This document shows, piece by piece, positions 56,946 to 64,000 of a stretch of DNA of 64,000 bases. The notes below the pieces were generated by a model that was not told the DNA's origin, searched no databases, and saw only the letters and a program-made list of their open reading frames with translations. How positions within the stretch are numbered: the first letter of the stretch is position 1; the number at the start of each line of letters is the position of its first letter. A program made the translations under genes and the position numbers. This DNA comes from Pseudomonas putida (lineage in GTDB: Bacteria; Pseudomonadota; Gammaproteobacteria; Pseudomonadales; Pseudomonadaceae). The DNA lies in NCBI RefSeq assembly GCF_026625125.1, contig NZ_CP113097.1:124001-188000 (forward strand). The letters are read 5' to 3'.

Positions 56946-56961
56946 CGTGCCTGAGCAGTGC

Positions 56962-57741
56962 TCAGATGGTCAACGTCCAGTCATAGTCGACGATCAGCGG
57001 CGCGTGCTGCGAGAAGCGCGGCTGTCGCGGCAGGCGCGCATTGCGCACAAAGCGCCGCAGGCCTGGGGTGAGGATCTGGTAGTCGAACCGGTAGCCCAGG
57101 TTGAGCATCTCGGCCTGCTCGTTGTCTGGCCACCAGCTGTACTGGTCACCCTCACGGCTGACTTCGCGCAGGGCATCCACGTAGCCCATGTCGCCAGTGA
57201 TCGCATCCATCCAGGCACGTTCAGGCGGCAGGAAGCCGGGCGACTGCTGGCTGTCACGCCAGTTCTTGATGTCGAGCTTCTGCTGCGCCACGTAGAACGA
57301 GCCGCAATAGATGTACTCACGACGCTTGCGCCGCTGCTTGTCCAGGTACTTGGCGAAGTCGTCCATCAACTTGAACTTCTGGTTCAAGTCGTCGTCGCCG
57401 TTCATGCCCGAAGGCAATAGCAGGCTGGCAATACTGACTTTGTCGAAATCTGCTTGCAGATAACGCCCGTAGCGATCGGCTGTCTCGAAGCCCAGGCCGG
57501 TGATGACTGCCTTGGGCTGCATGCGCGAGTAAAGTGCCACGCCACCTTGGGCGGGTACCTCCGCGTCGCAGGCATAAAGGAAATAGCCATCGAGCTGGAA
57601 AGCTGGGTCGTCGAGTTCAAAGGCCGAGGCGCGGGTATCCTGAAGGCAGATGACGTCGGCATTCTGGGCTTGCAGCCAACTGAGCAATCCACGCTCGGCT
57701 GCAGCCTGAATGCCATTTACGTTCACACTGATGATCCGCAT
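56962..57741 (-). CDS. crc: Catabolite repression control protein Crc
   Basis: A protein of 259 residues of the exonuclease III fold. It starts MRIISVNVNGIQAAAERGLLSWLQ at 57741. Pseudomonad Crc is not an active nuclease; it acts with Hfq to block translation of transport and catabolic mRNAs until the CrcZ/CrcY RNAs remove it. Length and the position beside pyrE and rph match the standard pseudomonad locus. Confidence 0.96.
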   Translation of the reverse strand: MRIISVNVNGIQAAAERGLLSWLQAQNADVICLQDTRASAFELDDPAFQLDGYFLYACDAEVPAQGGVALYSRMQPKAVITGLGFETADRYGRYLQADFDKVSIASLLLPSGMNGDDDLNQKFKLMDDFAKYLDKQRRKRREYIYCGSFYVAQQKLDIKNWRDSQQSPGFLPPERAWMDAITGDMGYVDALREVSREGDQYSWWPDNEQAEMLNLGYRFDYQILTPGLRRFVRNARLPRQPRFSQHAPLIVDYDWTLTI

Positions 57742-57821
57742 AAATGGCCCCAAAAATCTCGTGCGTGTATGATACCCGAGCTCAACCCATTTAGCTAAAT
57801 CCGTGGTGTCCGGGACTTTCC

Positions 57822-58463
57822 ATGCAGCCGTATCAGCGCGACTTCATCCGTTTTGCCATCGATCGCGGCGTTCTGCGCTTCGGTGAATTCACCCTGAAAT
57901 CGGGGCGTACCAGCCCGTATTTCTTCAATGCCGGCCTGTTCAACACAGGTTCTGCCCTGGCTCAGTTGGGGCGTTGCTATGCGGCGGCCATCGTCGACAG
58001 CAAGATCCCGTTCGACGTACTGTTCGGCCCGGCCTACAAGGGTATCCCGCTGGCTGCGGCCACCGCCGTGGCCCTGGCCGAGCAACATCAACTGGACGTA
58101 CCGTGGTGCTTCAACCGCAAGGAAGCCAAGGATCACGGCGAAGGCGGCAGCCTGGTCGGCGCGCCATTGGCCGGTGATGTGCTGATCATCGACGACGTGA
58201 TCACCGCCGGTACCGCCATCCGCGAGGTCATGCAGATTATCAATGCCCAGCAGGCCAAGGCCGCTGGCGTGCTGATCGCGCTTAACCGCGAAGAGCGCGG
58301 CAATGGCGAATTGTCGGCGATCCAGGAAGTGGAGCGCGACTTCGGTATCCCGGTAGTCAGCATCGTTTCGCTGACCCAGGTGCTGGAGTTTCTGGCCGAT
58401 GATCCGCAGCTCAAGCAGCATCTGCCGGCGGTCGAGGCCTATCGGGCGCAGTACGGGATCTGA
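57822..58463 (+). CDS. pyrE: Orotate phosphoribosyltransferase
   Basis: An enzyme of 213 residues that joins orotate to PRPP to give OMP in pyrimidine synthesis. It opens [29 protein letters not shown]; the PRPP loop is [17 protein letters not shown], with [13 protein letters not shown] as the flexible catalytic loop. It is divergent from crc. Confidence 0.97.
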
Positions 58464-58479
58464 CTGCGGCTCGGAAATG

Positions 58480-58512
58480 AAAAAGGCGACCTTAGCGGGT
58501 CGCCTTTTTTTA
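58480..58512 (+). terminator. Rho-independent terminator of pyrE
   Basis: AAAAAGGCGACC, 6-base loop, GGTCGCCTTTTTTT, 16 bp after the pyrE stop. Confidence 0.92.
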
Positions 58513-58533
58513 TGCGCTGCCTATACGGGCGCT

Positions 58534-58662
58534 ATCGCCGGCAAGCCGGCTCCCACATGGATTGCGCCGGCTTTTGGAAGTTGGGCAAGCCGGTTGCTTC
58601 CAAAGGTAAAGCGCCGGCCTGAAGAGCTACGCGGTCGTGGTGGGAGCCGGCTTGCCGGCGAT
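58534..58662. repeat. REP pair with nested inverted repeats
   Basis: Bases 58534-58556 and 58640-58662 are perfect reverse complements (23 bp) of P. putida REP type, containing CGCCGGCAAGCCGGCTCCC. Between them is a second inverted pair, TTTGGAAG and CTTCCAAA. The unit fills the gap between convergent pyrE and argB. Confidence 0.88.
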
Positions 58663-58749
58663 GGGCTGCGCAGCAGCCCCCATAGCGGAGCTGCAATAGC
58701 CCGAGCGCGATCGATCGGGCCAGCGAGCATCTGGAGCCACTTCCGGCGA

Positions 58750-59685
<936 letters not shown>

Positions 59686-61083
59686 TCAGAACGGCAGTTG
59701 CAGCTCAGGGGCAACCCGCAGCAACTGGGCGCGGAAAACATCCTTGATACGTTGCAACTCGGCGTCGGTTTCGGCCTCGAAACGCAGCACCAGCACCGGT
59801 GTGGTGTTGGAGGCGCGAACCAGGCCCCAGCCCTGGGCATAGTCGACCCGCACACCGTCGATGGTGGTCAGGCTGGCTTGGCCCCAGTCGGCGTCGCGTT
59901 GCAGTGCATCAATGATGCTGAATTTACCCTCGTCGGTCACATCAATATTGATTTCCGGCGTCGAAATATCGTTCGGGAATGCGGCAAACAGGCTTTCGGC
60001 GTCCTGCTCGGCCTTACTGAGGATCTCCAACAGGCGTACGGCGCTGTAGATGCCGTCGTCGAAACCGTACCAGCGCTCCTTGATGAAGATGTGCCCGCTC
60101 ATCTCGCCGGCCAGCAACGAACCACTCTGCTTCATCTTCTTCTTGATCAAAGAGTGACCAGTCTTCCACATCAAGGCGCGGCCGCCGTGTTGCTCGATCA
60201 GCGGTGTCAGGCGGCGGGTGCACTTGACGTCGAAGATGATCTCGGCCCCCGGGTTGCGCGCCAGCACGTCCTGAGCGAACAGCATCAGCAGGCGGTCGGG
60301 GTAAACGATGCTGCCGGTGTTGGTCACTACACCGACGCGGTCACCGTCGCCGTCGAAGGCCAGGCCGATATCGGCACCGGTTTGCTTGACCTTGGCAATC
60401 AGGTCTTCAAGGTTTTCAGGCTTGCCCGGGTCCGGGTGGTGGTTGGGGAAGTTGCCATCCACCTCGCAGAACAGTGGGATGACTTCGCAGCCCAACGCTT
60501 CGATCAGCTGCGGCGCGATGACGCCGGCAGCGCCGTTGCCGCAGTCCACCACCACCTTGAGCTTTTTCGCCAGCTTCACGTCAGCGACGATCTGCTGGAA
60601 GTAGCGCTCGAGGATCTCGACCTTCTCCACGCTGCCTTCGCCACGGGTCAGGTCATTGGTTTTCAGGCGGGTCAGCAGGGCCTGGATCTGTTCGTTGGCC
60701 AAGGTATCGCCGGCGATGACGATCTTGAAACCGTTGTAATCCGAAGGGTTGTGGCTGCCAGTCAGCATCACGCCGGACTTGCCGGCCAGGACGTTGGCAG
60801 CAAAATACAGTGCCGGGGTCGGCACCAGGCCAACATCGCTGACCTGGCAACCGGCATCGGCCAGGCCTTTGATCAGCTGTTCGACCAGCAGCGGGCCGGA
60901 CAGGCGGCCATCGCGGCCAACGGAAATCTGTGGCTCGCCTTGGGCGAGCGTCTGCGCGCCAATGGCGCGGCCGATCCAGTAAGCGGTGTCGGCGTGCAGG
61001 GTCTTGCCGACCACGCCACGGATGTCATAGGCGCGGAAAATACTGTCGGGCAGTGCGGGGACCCGTTGGGCCATGTCGTTCAT
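59686..61083 (-). CDS. algC: Phosphomannomutase/phosphoglucomutase AlgC
   Basis: An enzyme of about 465 residues that interconverts the 1- and 6-phosphates of mannose and glucose, for alginate, LPS and other polysaccharides. The phosphorylated serine is S110 in MLTGSHNPSDYNG (S108 in P. aeruginosa); the metal loop is AFDGDGDRVGVV and the sugar loop GEMSGHIF. The start is uncertain among ATGs at 61098, 61083 and 61074; none has an ideal ribosome site. Confidence 0.95.
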   Translation of the reverse strand: MNDMAQRVPALPDSIFRAYDIRGVVGKTLHADTAYWIGRAIGAQTLAQGEPQISVGRDGRLSGPLLVEQLIKGLADAGCQVSDVGLVPTPALYFAANVLAGKSGVMLTGSHNPSDYNGFKIVIAGDTLANEQIQALLTRLKTNDLTRGEGSVEKVEILERYFQQIVADVKLAKKLKVVVDCGNGAAGVIAPQLIEALGCEVIPLFCEVDGNFPNHHPDPGKPENLEDLIAKVKQTGADIGLAFDGDGDRVGVVTNTGSIVYPDRLLMLFAQDVLARNPGAEIIFDVKCTRRLTPLIEQHGGRALMWKTGHSLIKKKMKQSGSLLAGEMSGHIFIKERWYGFDDGIYSAVRLLEILSKAEQDAESLFAAFPNDISTPEINIDVTDEGKFSIIDALQRDADWGQASLTTIDGVRVDYAQGWGLVRASNTTPVLVLRFEAETDAELQRIKDVFRAQLLRVAPELQLPF

Positions 61084-61201
61084 CTCTGGAAGCTCCATTA
61101 GTCAAAGGCTGTCTGGGCAGGCGCAAACTGAACGCTTGGACGGTGGTTTCATCAGAGAGTTCGCCATCCATGGCCTGAACGGTCGCCGGTCGCCGGTCGG
61201 C

Positions 61202-61657
61202 TCAGTGGCTGCCGGAATGGCCGAAACCGCCGGTGCCGCGCTGGCTTTCGTCGAAGGCCTCGACGACTTCAAAGTGCGCTTGTACCACCGGTACCAGCAC
61301 CAGCTGGGCGATGCGCTCGCCAACGGCGATGGTGAAAGGCGTGTTGCCACGGTTCCAGCACGACACCATCAGCTCACCCTGGTAGTCCGAGTCGATCAAG
61401 CCGACCAGGTTACCCAGCACGATGCCATGCTTATGGCCCAGGCCCGAGCGGGGCAGGATCATCGCGGCCAGGCCCGGGTCGCCGATATAGATCGACAGGC
61501 CGGTAGGAATCAGCAGGGTCTGGCCCGGCTCCAGGACGGTGTCTTCCTTGAGCAGGGCGCGCAGGTCCAGGCCGGCGGAGCCAGGGGTGGCATATTGCGG
61601 CAGCGGAAATTCACTGCCCAGGCGTGGGTCGAGGATCTTGGCTTGAAGAGCGTGCAT
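61202..61657 (-). CDS. dut: Deoxyuridine 5'-triphosphate nucleotidohydrolase
   Basis: A dUTPase of 151 residues, which removes dUTP and supplies dUMP. The five motifs are visible: [50 protein letters not shown] and [10 protein letters not shown] at the C-terminus. It lies 5 bp after coaBC. Confidence 0.97.
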   Translation of the reverse strand: MHALQAKILDPRLGSEFPLPQYATPGSAGLDLRALLKEDTVLEPGQTLLIPTGLSIYIGDPGLAAMILPRSGLGHKHGIVLGNLVGLIDSDYQGELMVSCWNRGNTPFTIAVGERIAQLVLVPVVQAHFEVVEAFDESQRGTGGFGHSGSH

Positions 61658-61662
61658 GTAAC

Positions 61663-62874
61663 TTATTGAACCTGGTTGAGCCGTTCGGCGATGAAGGCGA
61701 CCAGTTGCCGGGCAATCTTGCCTTTGCTGGTCTGCGCGAAGAGGGTTTGATGCTGCTGGCGGTCGATCACGGTCAGGGCATTTTCCTCGCTGTTGAAGCC
61801 GATGCTGGGGTTGGCCACATCATTGGCGACGATCAGGTCGAGGTTCTTGTCCTTGAGCTTGCGCGTGGCGTAATCGAGCAGATGTTCGGTCTCGGCAGCG
61901 AAGCCGACACTGAACGGGCGGTCGTCGCGTCCAGCAATGGTGGCAAGGATATCGGGATTGCGCACCATCTGCAGCAGCATGCCGTCGCCTGTCGTGGGAT
62001 CTTTCTTGAGCTTTTGTGTGGCAACGACCTCCGGGCGGTAGTCCGCGACCGCTGCCGAGGCGATGAACAGGTCGCACGGCATGGCCGCCTCGCAGGCTGC
62101 AAGCATGTCCCGCGCGCTGACCACGTCGATCCGGTTGACCCGGTCCGGGGTCTGCAGATGCACAGGGCCGGTGACGAGGGTCACCCGAGCACCGGCTTCT
62201 GCGGCCGCCTCGGCCAACGCGAAACCCATCTTCCCGGAGCTATGATTGGTGATGTAACGCACCGGGTCGATGTTTTCCTGGGTGGGCCCGGCGGTGATCA
62301 GCACATGTTTGCCGGTGAGCGCCTGGCGCTTGAAGCTCTCGGCGGCGCACCAGGCCAGGTCGGTGGCTTCAAGCATGCGACCCAGGCCTATGTCGCCGCA
62401 GGCCTGGCTGCCGGAGGCCGGGCCGAACACCTGGATGCCACGGGTCTTGAGCAGGTCCAGGTTGGCCTGGGTCGCCGGGTCGCGCCACATGGCCTGGTTC
62501 ATGGCCGGCGCCACGGCCACGGTGGCGTCGGTGGCCAGTACCAGGGTGGTCAGCAAGTCGTCGGCCATGCCTTGTGCCATGCGCGCCATGAGGTCGGCGG
62601 TGGCGGGGGCGATCAGTACGAGGTCGGCCCATTTTGCCAGCTCGATATGGCCCATGGCCGCTTCGGCGGCAGGGTCGAGCAGATCCATGTGTACCGGGTG
62701 GCCGGACAGCGCCTGCAGGGTCAGCGGGGTGATGAATTCAGCACCACCACGGGTCATGACGACGCGCACTTGCGCGCCGTGCTCCAGGAGTCGGCGAATC
62801 AGCTCGGCGCTCTTGTAGGCGGCAATGCCGCCCCCCACGCCGAGAACGATGCGCTTGCGATACAGCCGCTGCAT
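61663..62874 (-). CDS. coaBC: Bifunctional phosphopantothenoylcysteine decarboxylase/phosphopantothenate-cysteine ligase
   Basis: A protein of 403 residues for coenzyme A synthesis. The N-terminal flavin-dependent decarboxylase (CoaC, about 1-190) starts [36 protein letters not shown] and carries [17 protein letters not shown]. The C-terminal synthetase (CoaB) has [26 protein letters not shown] and a lysine-rich [11 protein letters not shown] loop. The start at 62874 is the family start. It is divergent from radC. Confidence 0.96.
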   Translation of the reverse strand: MQRLYRKRIVLGVGGGIAAYKSAELIRRLLEHGAQVRVVMTRGGAEFITPLTLQALSGHPVHMDLLDPAAEAAMGHIELAKWADLVLIAPATADLMARMAQGMADDLLTTLVLATDATVAVAPAMNQAMWRDPATQANLDLLKTRGIQVFGPASGSQACGDIGLGRMLEATDLAWCAAESFKRQALTGKHVLITAGPTQENIDPVRYITNHSSGKMGFALAEAAAEAGARVTLVTGPVHLQTPDRVNRIDVVSARDMLAACEAAMPCDLFIASAAVADYRPEVVATQKLKKDPTTGDGMLLQMVRNPDILATIAGRDDRPFSVGFAAETEHLLDYATRKLKDKNLDLIVANDVANPSIGFNSEENALTVIDRQQHQTLFAQTSKGKIARQLVAFIAERLNQVQ

Positions 62875-63004
62875 AGGCTTGCCTTTTTCCAGAGAGAGCG
62901 GGCAGCGACGAACAGGATTGCCTGCGGCAGAACGTCGCATGTACTAGGCGAAATAGATTAACACAGGGCCTAAACGTGTCGCAGCAGGGCGCAGAGGAGA
63001 TGCA

Positions 63005-63685
63005 ATGAAGATAAGGGAGTGGCCAGCCGAGGAGCGGCCCAGGGAAAAGCTGATGCAGCGAGGGGTGGGCAGCCTTTCGGATGCCGAATTGCTGGCTGTG
63101 TTTCTCGGCTCTGGCGTGAGAGGCCGCAACGTGGTGGAGCTGGCGCGAGGGTTGCTCGCCAGGTTCGGCGGCTTGCGCCAGTTGCTTGAAGCTGACAGGG
63201 AAGCATTCGTGGGGGAGCTCGGGCTTGGGCCGGTGCGGTATGGGCAGCTGCAGGCACTGCTGGAGATCGGCCGGCGCAACCTTGCCACTGCGATCGAGCG
63301 CGACTGCGCCCTGGAGAGCCCGTCGGCGGTGCGCAGGTACCTGAAAGCCATGCTGCGTCATGAGCCCAGCGAAGTATTTGGCTGCCTGTTCCTGGATAGC
63401 AAACACCGGCCGCTGGCGTTCGAAATCCTGTTCAGAGGGACGATCGACCGGGCCAGCATCTATCCGCGGGAGGTGGTGCGCCGTTCGTTGATGCATAACG
63501 CTGCGGCATTGATTCTCTGCCACAACCATCCTTCGGGTAACAGTGAGCCGAGCCAGGACGATGTGCACATGACGCTTGCATTGAAGCAGGGGTTGGCGCT
63601 GATCGACGTGCGGGTGCTCGATCACATCATCGTCGGTGATGGGGAGCCGCTGTCGATGGTGGAGCAGGGGTGGATTATCGCTTAG
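63005..63685 (+). CDS. radC: RadC family protein
   Basis: A protein of 226 residues. An N-terminal helix-hairpin-helix part ([14 protein letters not shown]) is followed by an MPN/JAB domain with the metal motif [18 protein letters not shown] and a final [17 protein letters not shown]. It was long described as a repair protein, but the function is not settled. The start at 63005 follows GGAGATGC. Confidence 0.94.
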   Translation: MKIREWPAEERPREKLMQRGVGSLSDAELLAVFLGSGVRGRNVVELARGLLARFGGLRQLLEADREAFVGELGLGPVRYGQLQALLEIGRRNLATAIERDCALESPSAVRRYLKAMLRHEPSEVFGCLFLDSKHRPLAFEILFRGTIDRASIYPREVVRRSLMHNAAALILCHNHPSGNSEPSQDDVHMTLALKQGLALIDVRVLDHIIVGDGEPLSMVEQGWIIA

Positions 63686-63698
63686 TTGCTGCCTGGCT

Positions 63699-63744
63699 GC
63701 AGGCTCGACCAGCCGCCGGCAAGCCAGCGGTGGGTCGAGCCTGC
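63699..63744. terminator. Inverted repeat between radC and the peptide-binding protein gene
   Basis: GCAGGCTCGACC (63699-63710) and GGTCGAGCCTGC (63733-63744) form a 12-bp perfect stem whose loop contains a smaller REP-like hairpin (CCGC...GCGG). It lies in the gap between two convergent genes and probably serves both. Confidence 0.7.
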
Positions 63745-63755
63745 AAAGCCAAGGG

Positions 63756-64000
63756 TCAGCGTTTCACCGAGACCTTGCTCAGGTCCAAACGCCCGAACGG
63801 ACTCACCTGGTACCCCTCGACCCCGTCGCGCAACAGCGCTGCCGCCGTCGGGTGCGCCAGCGGCACCCAGAGCGCCTGTTGCTGAATCAGCGTCTGCGCC
63901 TGCTGGTACAACCGGCTGCGCACGCTCTGGTCGTTGGTGGTGCGCCCTGCACTGATCAACTGGTCCAGCCGGTTGTCACAGAACCGCGCGAAGTTGGTCC
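63756..64000 (-). CDS. Dipeptide/oligopeptide ABC transporter binding protein (C-terminal end only)
   Basis: The frame runs off the window edge at 64000, so only the last 80 or so residues are seen. TNFARFCDNRLDQLI and then LYQQAQTLIQQQALWVPLAHP are typical of the C-terminus of family 5 peptide-binding proteins (DppA/OppA type). The partner transporter genes would be outside the window. Confidence 0.85.
   Translation of the reverse strand, partial: TNFARFCDNRLDQLISAGRTTNDQSVRSRLYQQAQTLIQQQALWVPLAHPTAAALLRDGVEGYQVSPFGRLDLSKVSVKR

Overview
The window is a chromosomal segment of a Pseudomonas, most likely of the P. putida group. The GC content is high, and many gene neighbourhoods are typical of that genus: coxC-SURF1-ctaA-ctaB-sco, pstS-pstC-pstA-pstB-phoU, phoB-phoR with ubiA-ubiC, oxyR-recG, spoT-rpoZ, rph-crc-pyrE and argB-algC-dut-coaBC-radC. 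REP elements of P. putida type occur in several gaps. Almost all of the window is core genome. I saw no tRNA, rRNA, IS element, prophage or CRISPR array.

Layout. 1-4923: end of the aa3 cytochrome c oxidase operon (subunit III, SURF1, a membrane thioredoxin-like protein, heme A and heme O synthesis, SCO copper chaperone). 5021-9853: minus-strand acetylpolyamine hydrolase and polyamine-binding protein, an AraC regulator, and aspartase. 10036-17478: a HypT-like LysR regulator, a small secreted metalloprotease candidate, purE-purK, envelope proteins, a hexose-phosphate mutarotase, an acyl-CoA thioesterase and an MFS symporter. 17513-20329: the only clearly accessory patch. It is AT-rich at its start and holds a broken HNH-nuclease bacteriocin gene, a probable cognate immunity gene, and a colicin-type immunity domain fused to a long helical tail. 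20395-33320: the phosphate regulon (pst operon, phoU, phoR, phoB) with three Pho boxes, interspersed with a REC-domain protein, an M23 peptidase and a CorC-like protein. 33425-49350: ubiquinone genes ubiC-ubiA, rubredoxin and its reductase, HU protein, an HDOD protein, recG-oxyR, exbB-exbD-tonB, ridA-spoT-rpoZ. 49554-54421: a polyamine gamma-glutamylation cluster (LysR, glutamine-synthetase-like, PuuD, APC permease). 54454-64000: gmk, yicC, rph, crc, pyrE, argB, algC, dut, coaBC, radC and a truncated oligopeptide-binding protein.

How they work together. The phosphate genes form a complete sensing loop: PstSCAB imports phosphate, PhoU relays its state, and PhoR-PhoB activate through the Pho boxes. 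Two polyamine modules (deacetylation and uptake near 6 kb; gamma-glutamylation near 51 kb) could feed a common putrescine-to-GABA route.

Points most worth a second look are the decayed bacteriocin locus with its immunity fusion, the heptanucleotide repeat arrays in three gene junctions of the phosphate regulon, a 22-bp perfect inverted repeat at the edge of the accessory patch, a terminator-like hairpin in the purE leader, and a gene-order junction between sco and the polyamine genes that suggests an inversion around the replication origin.
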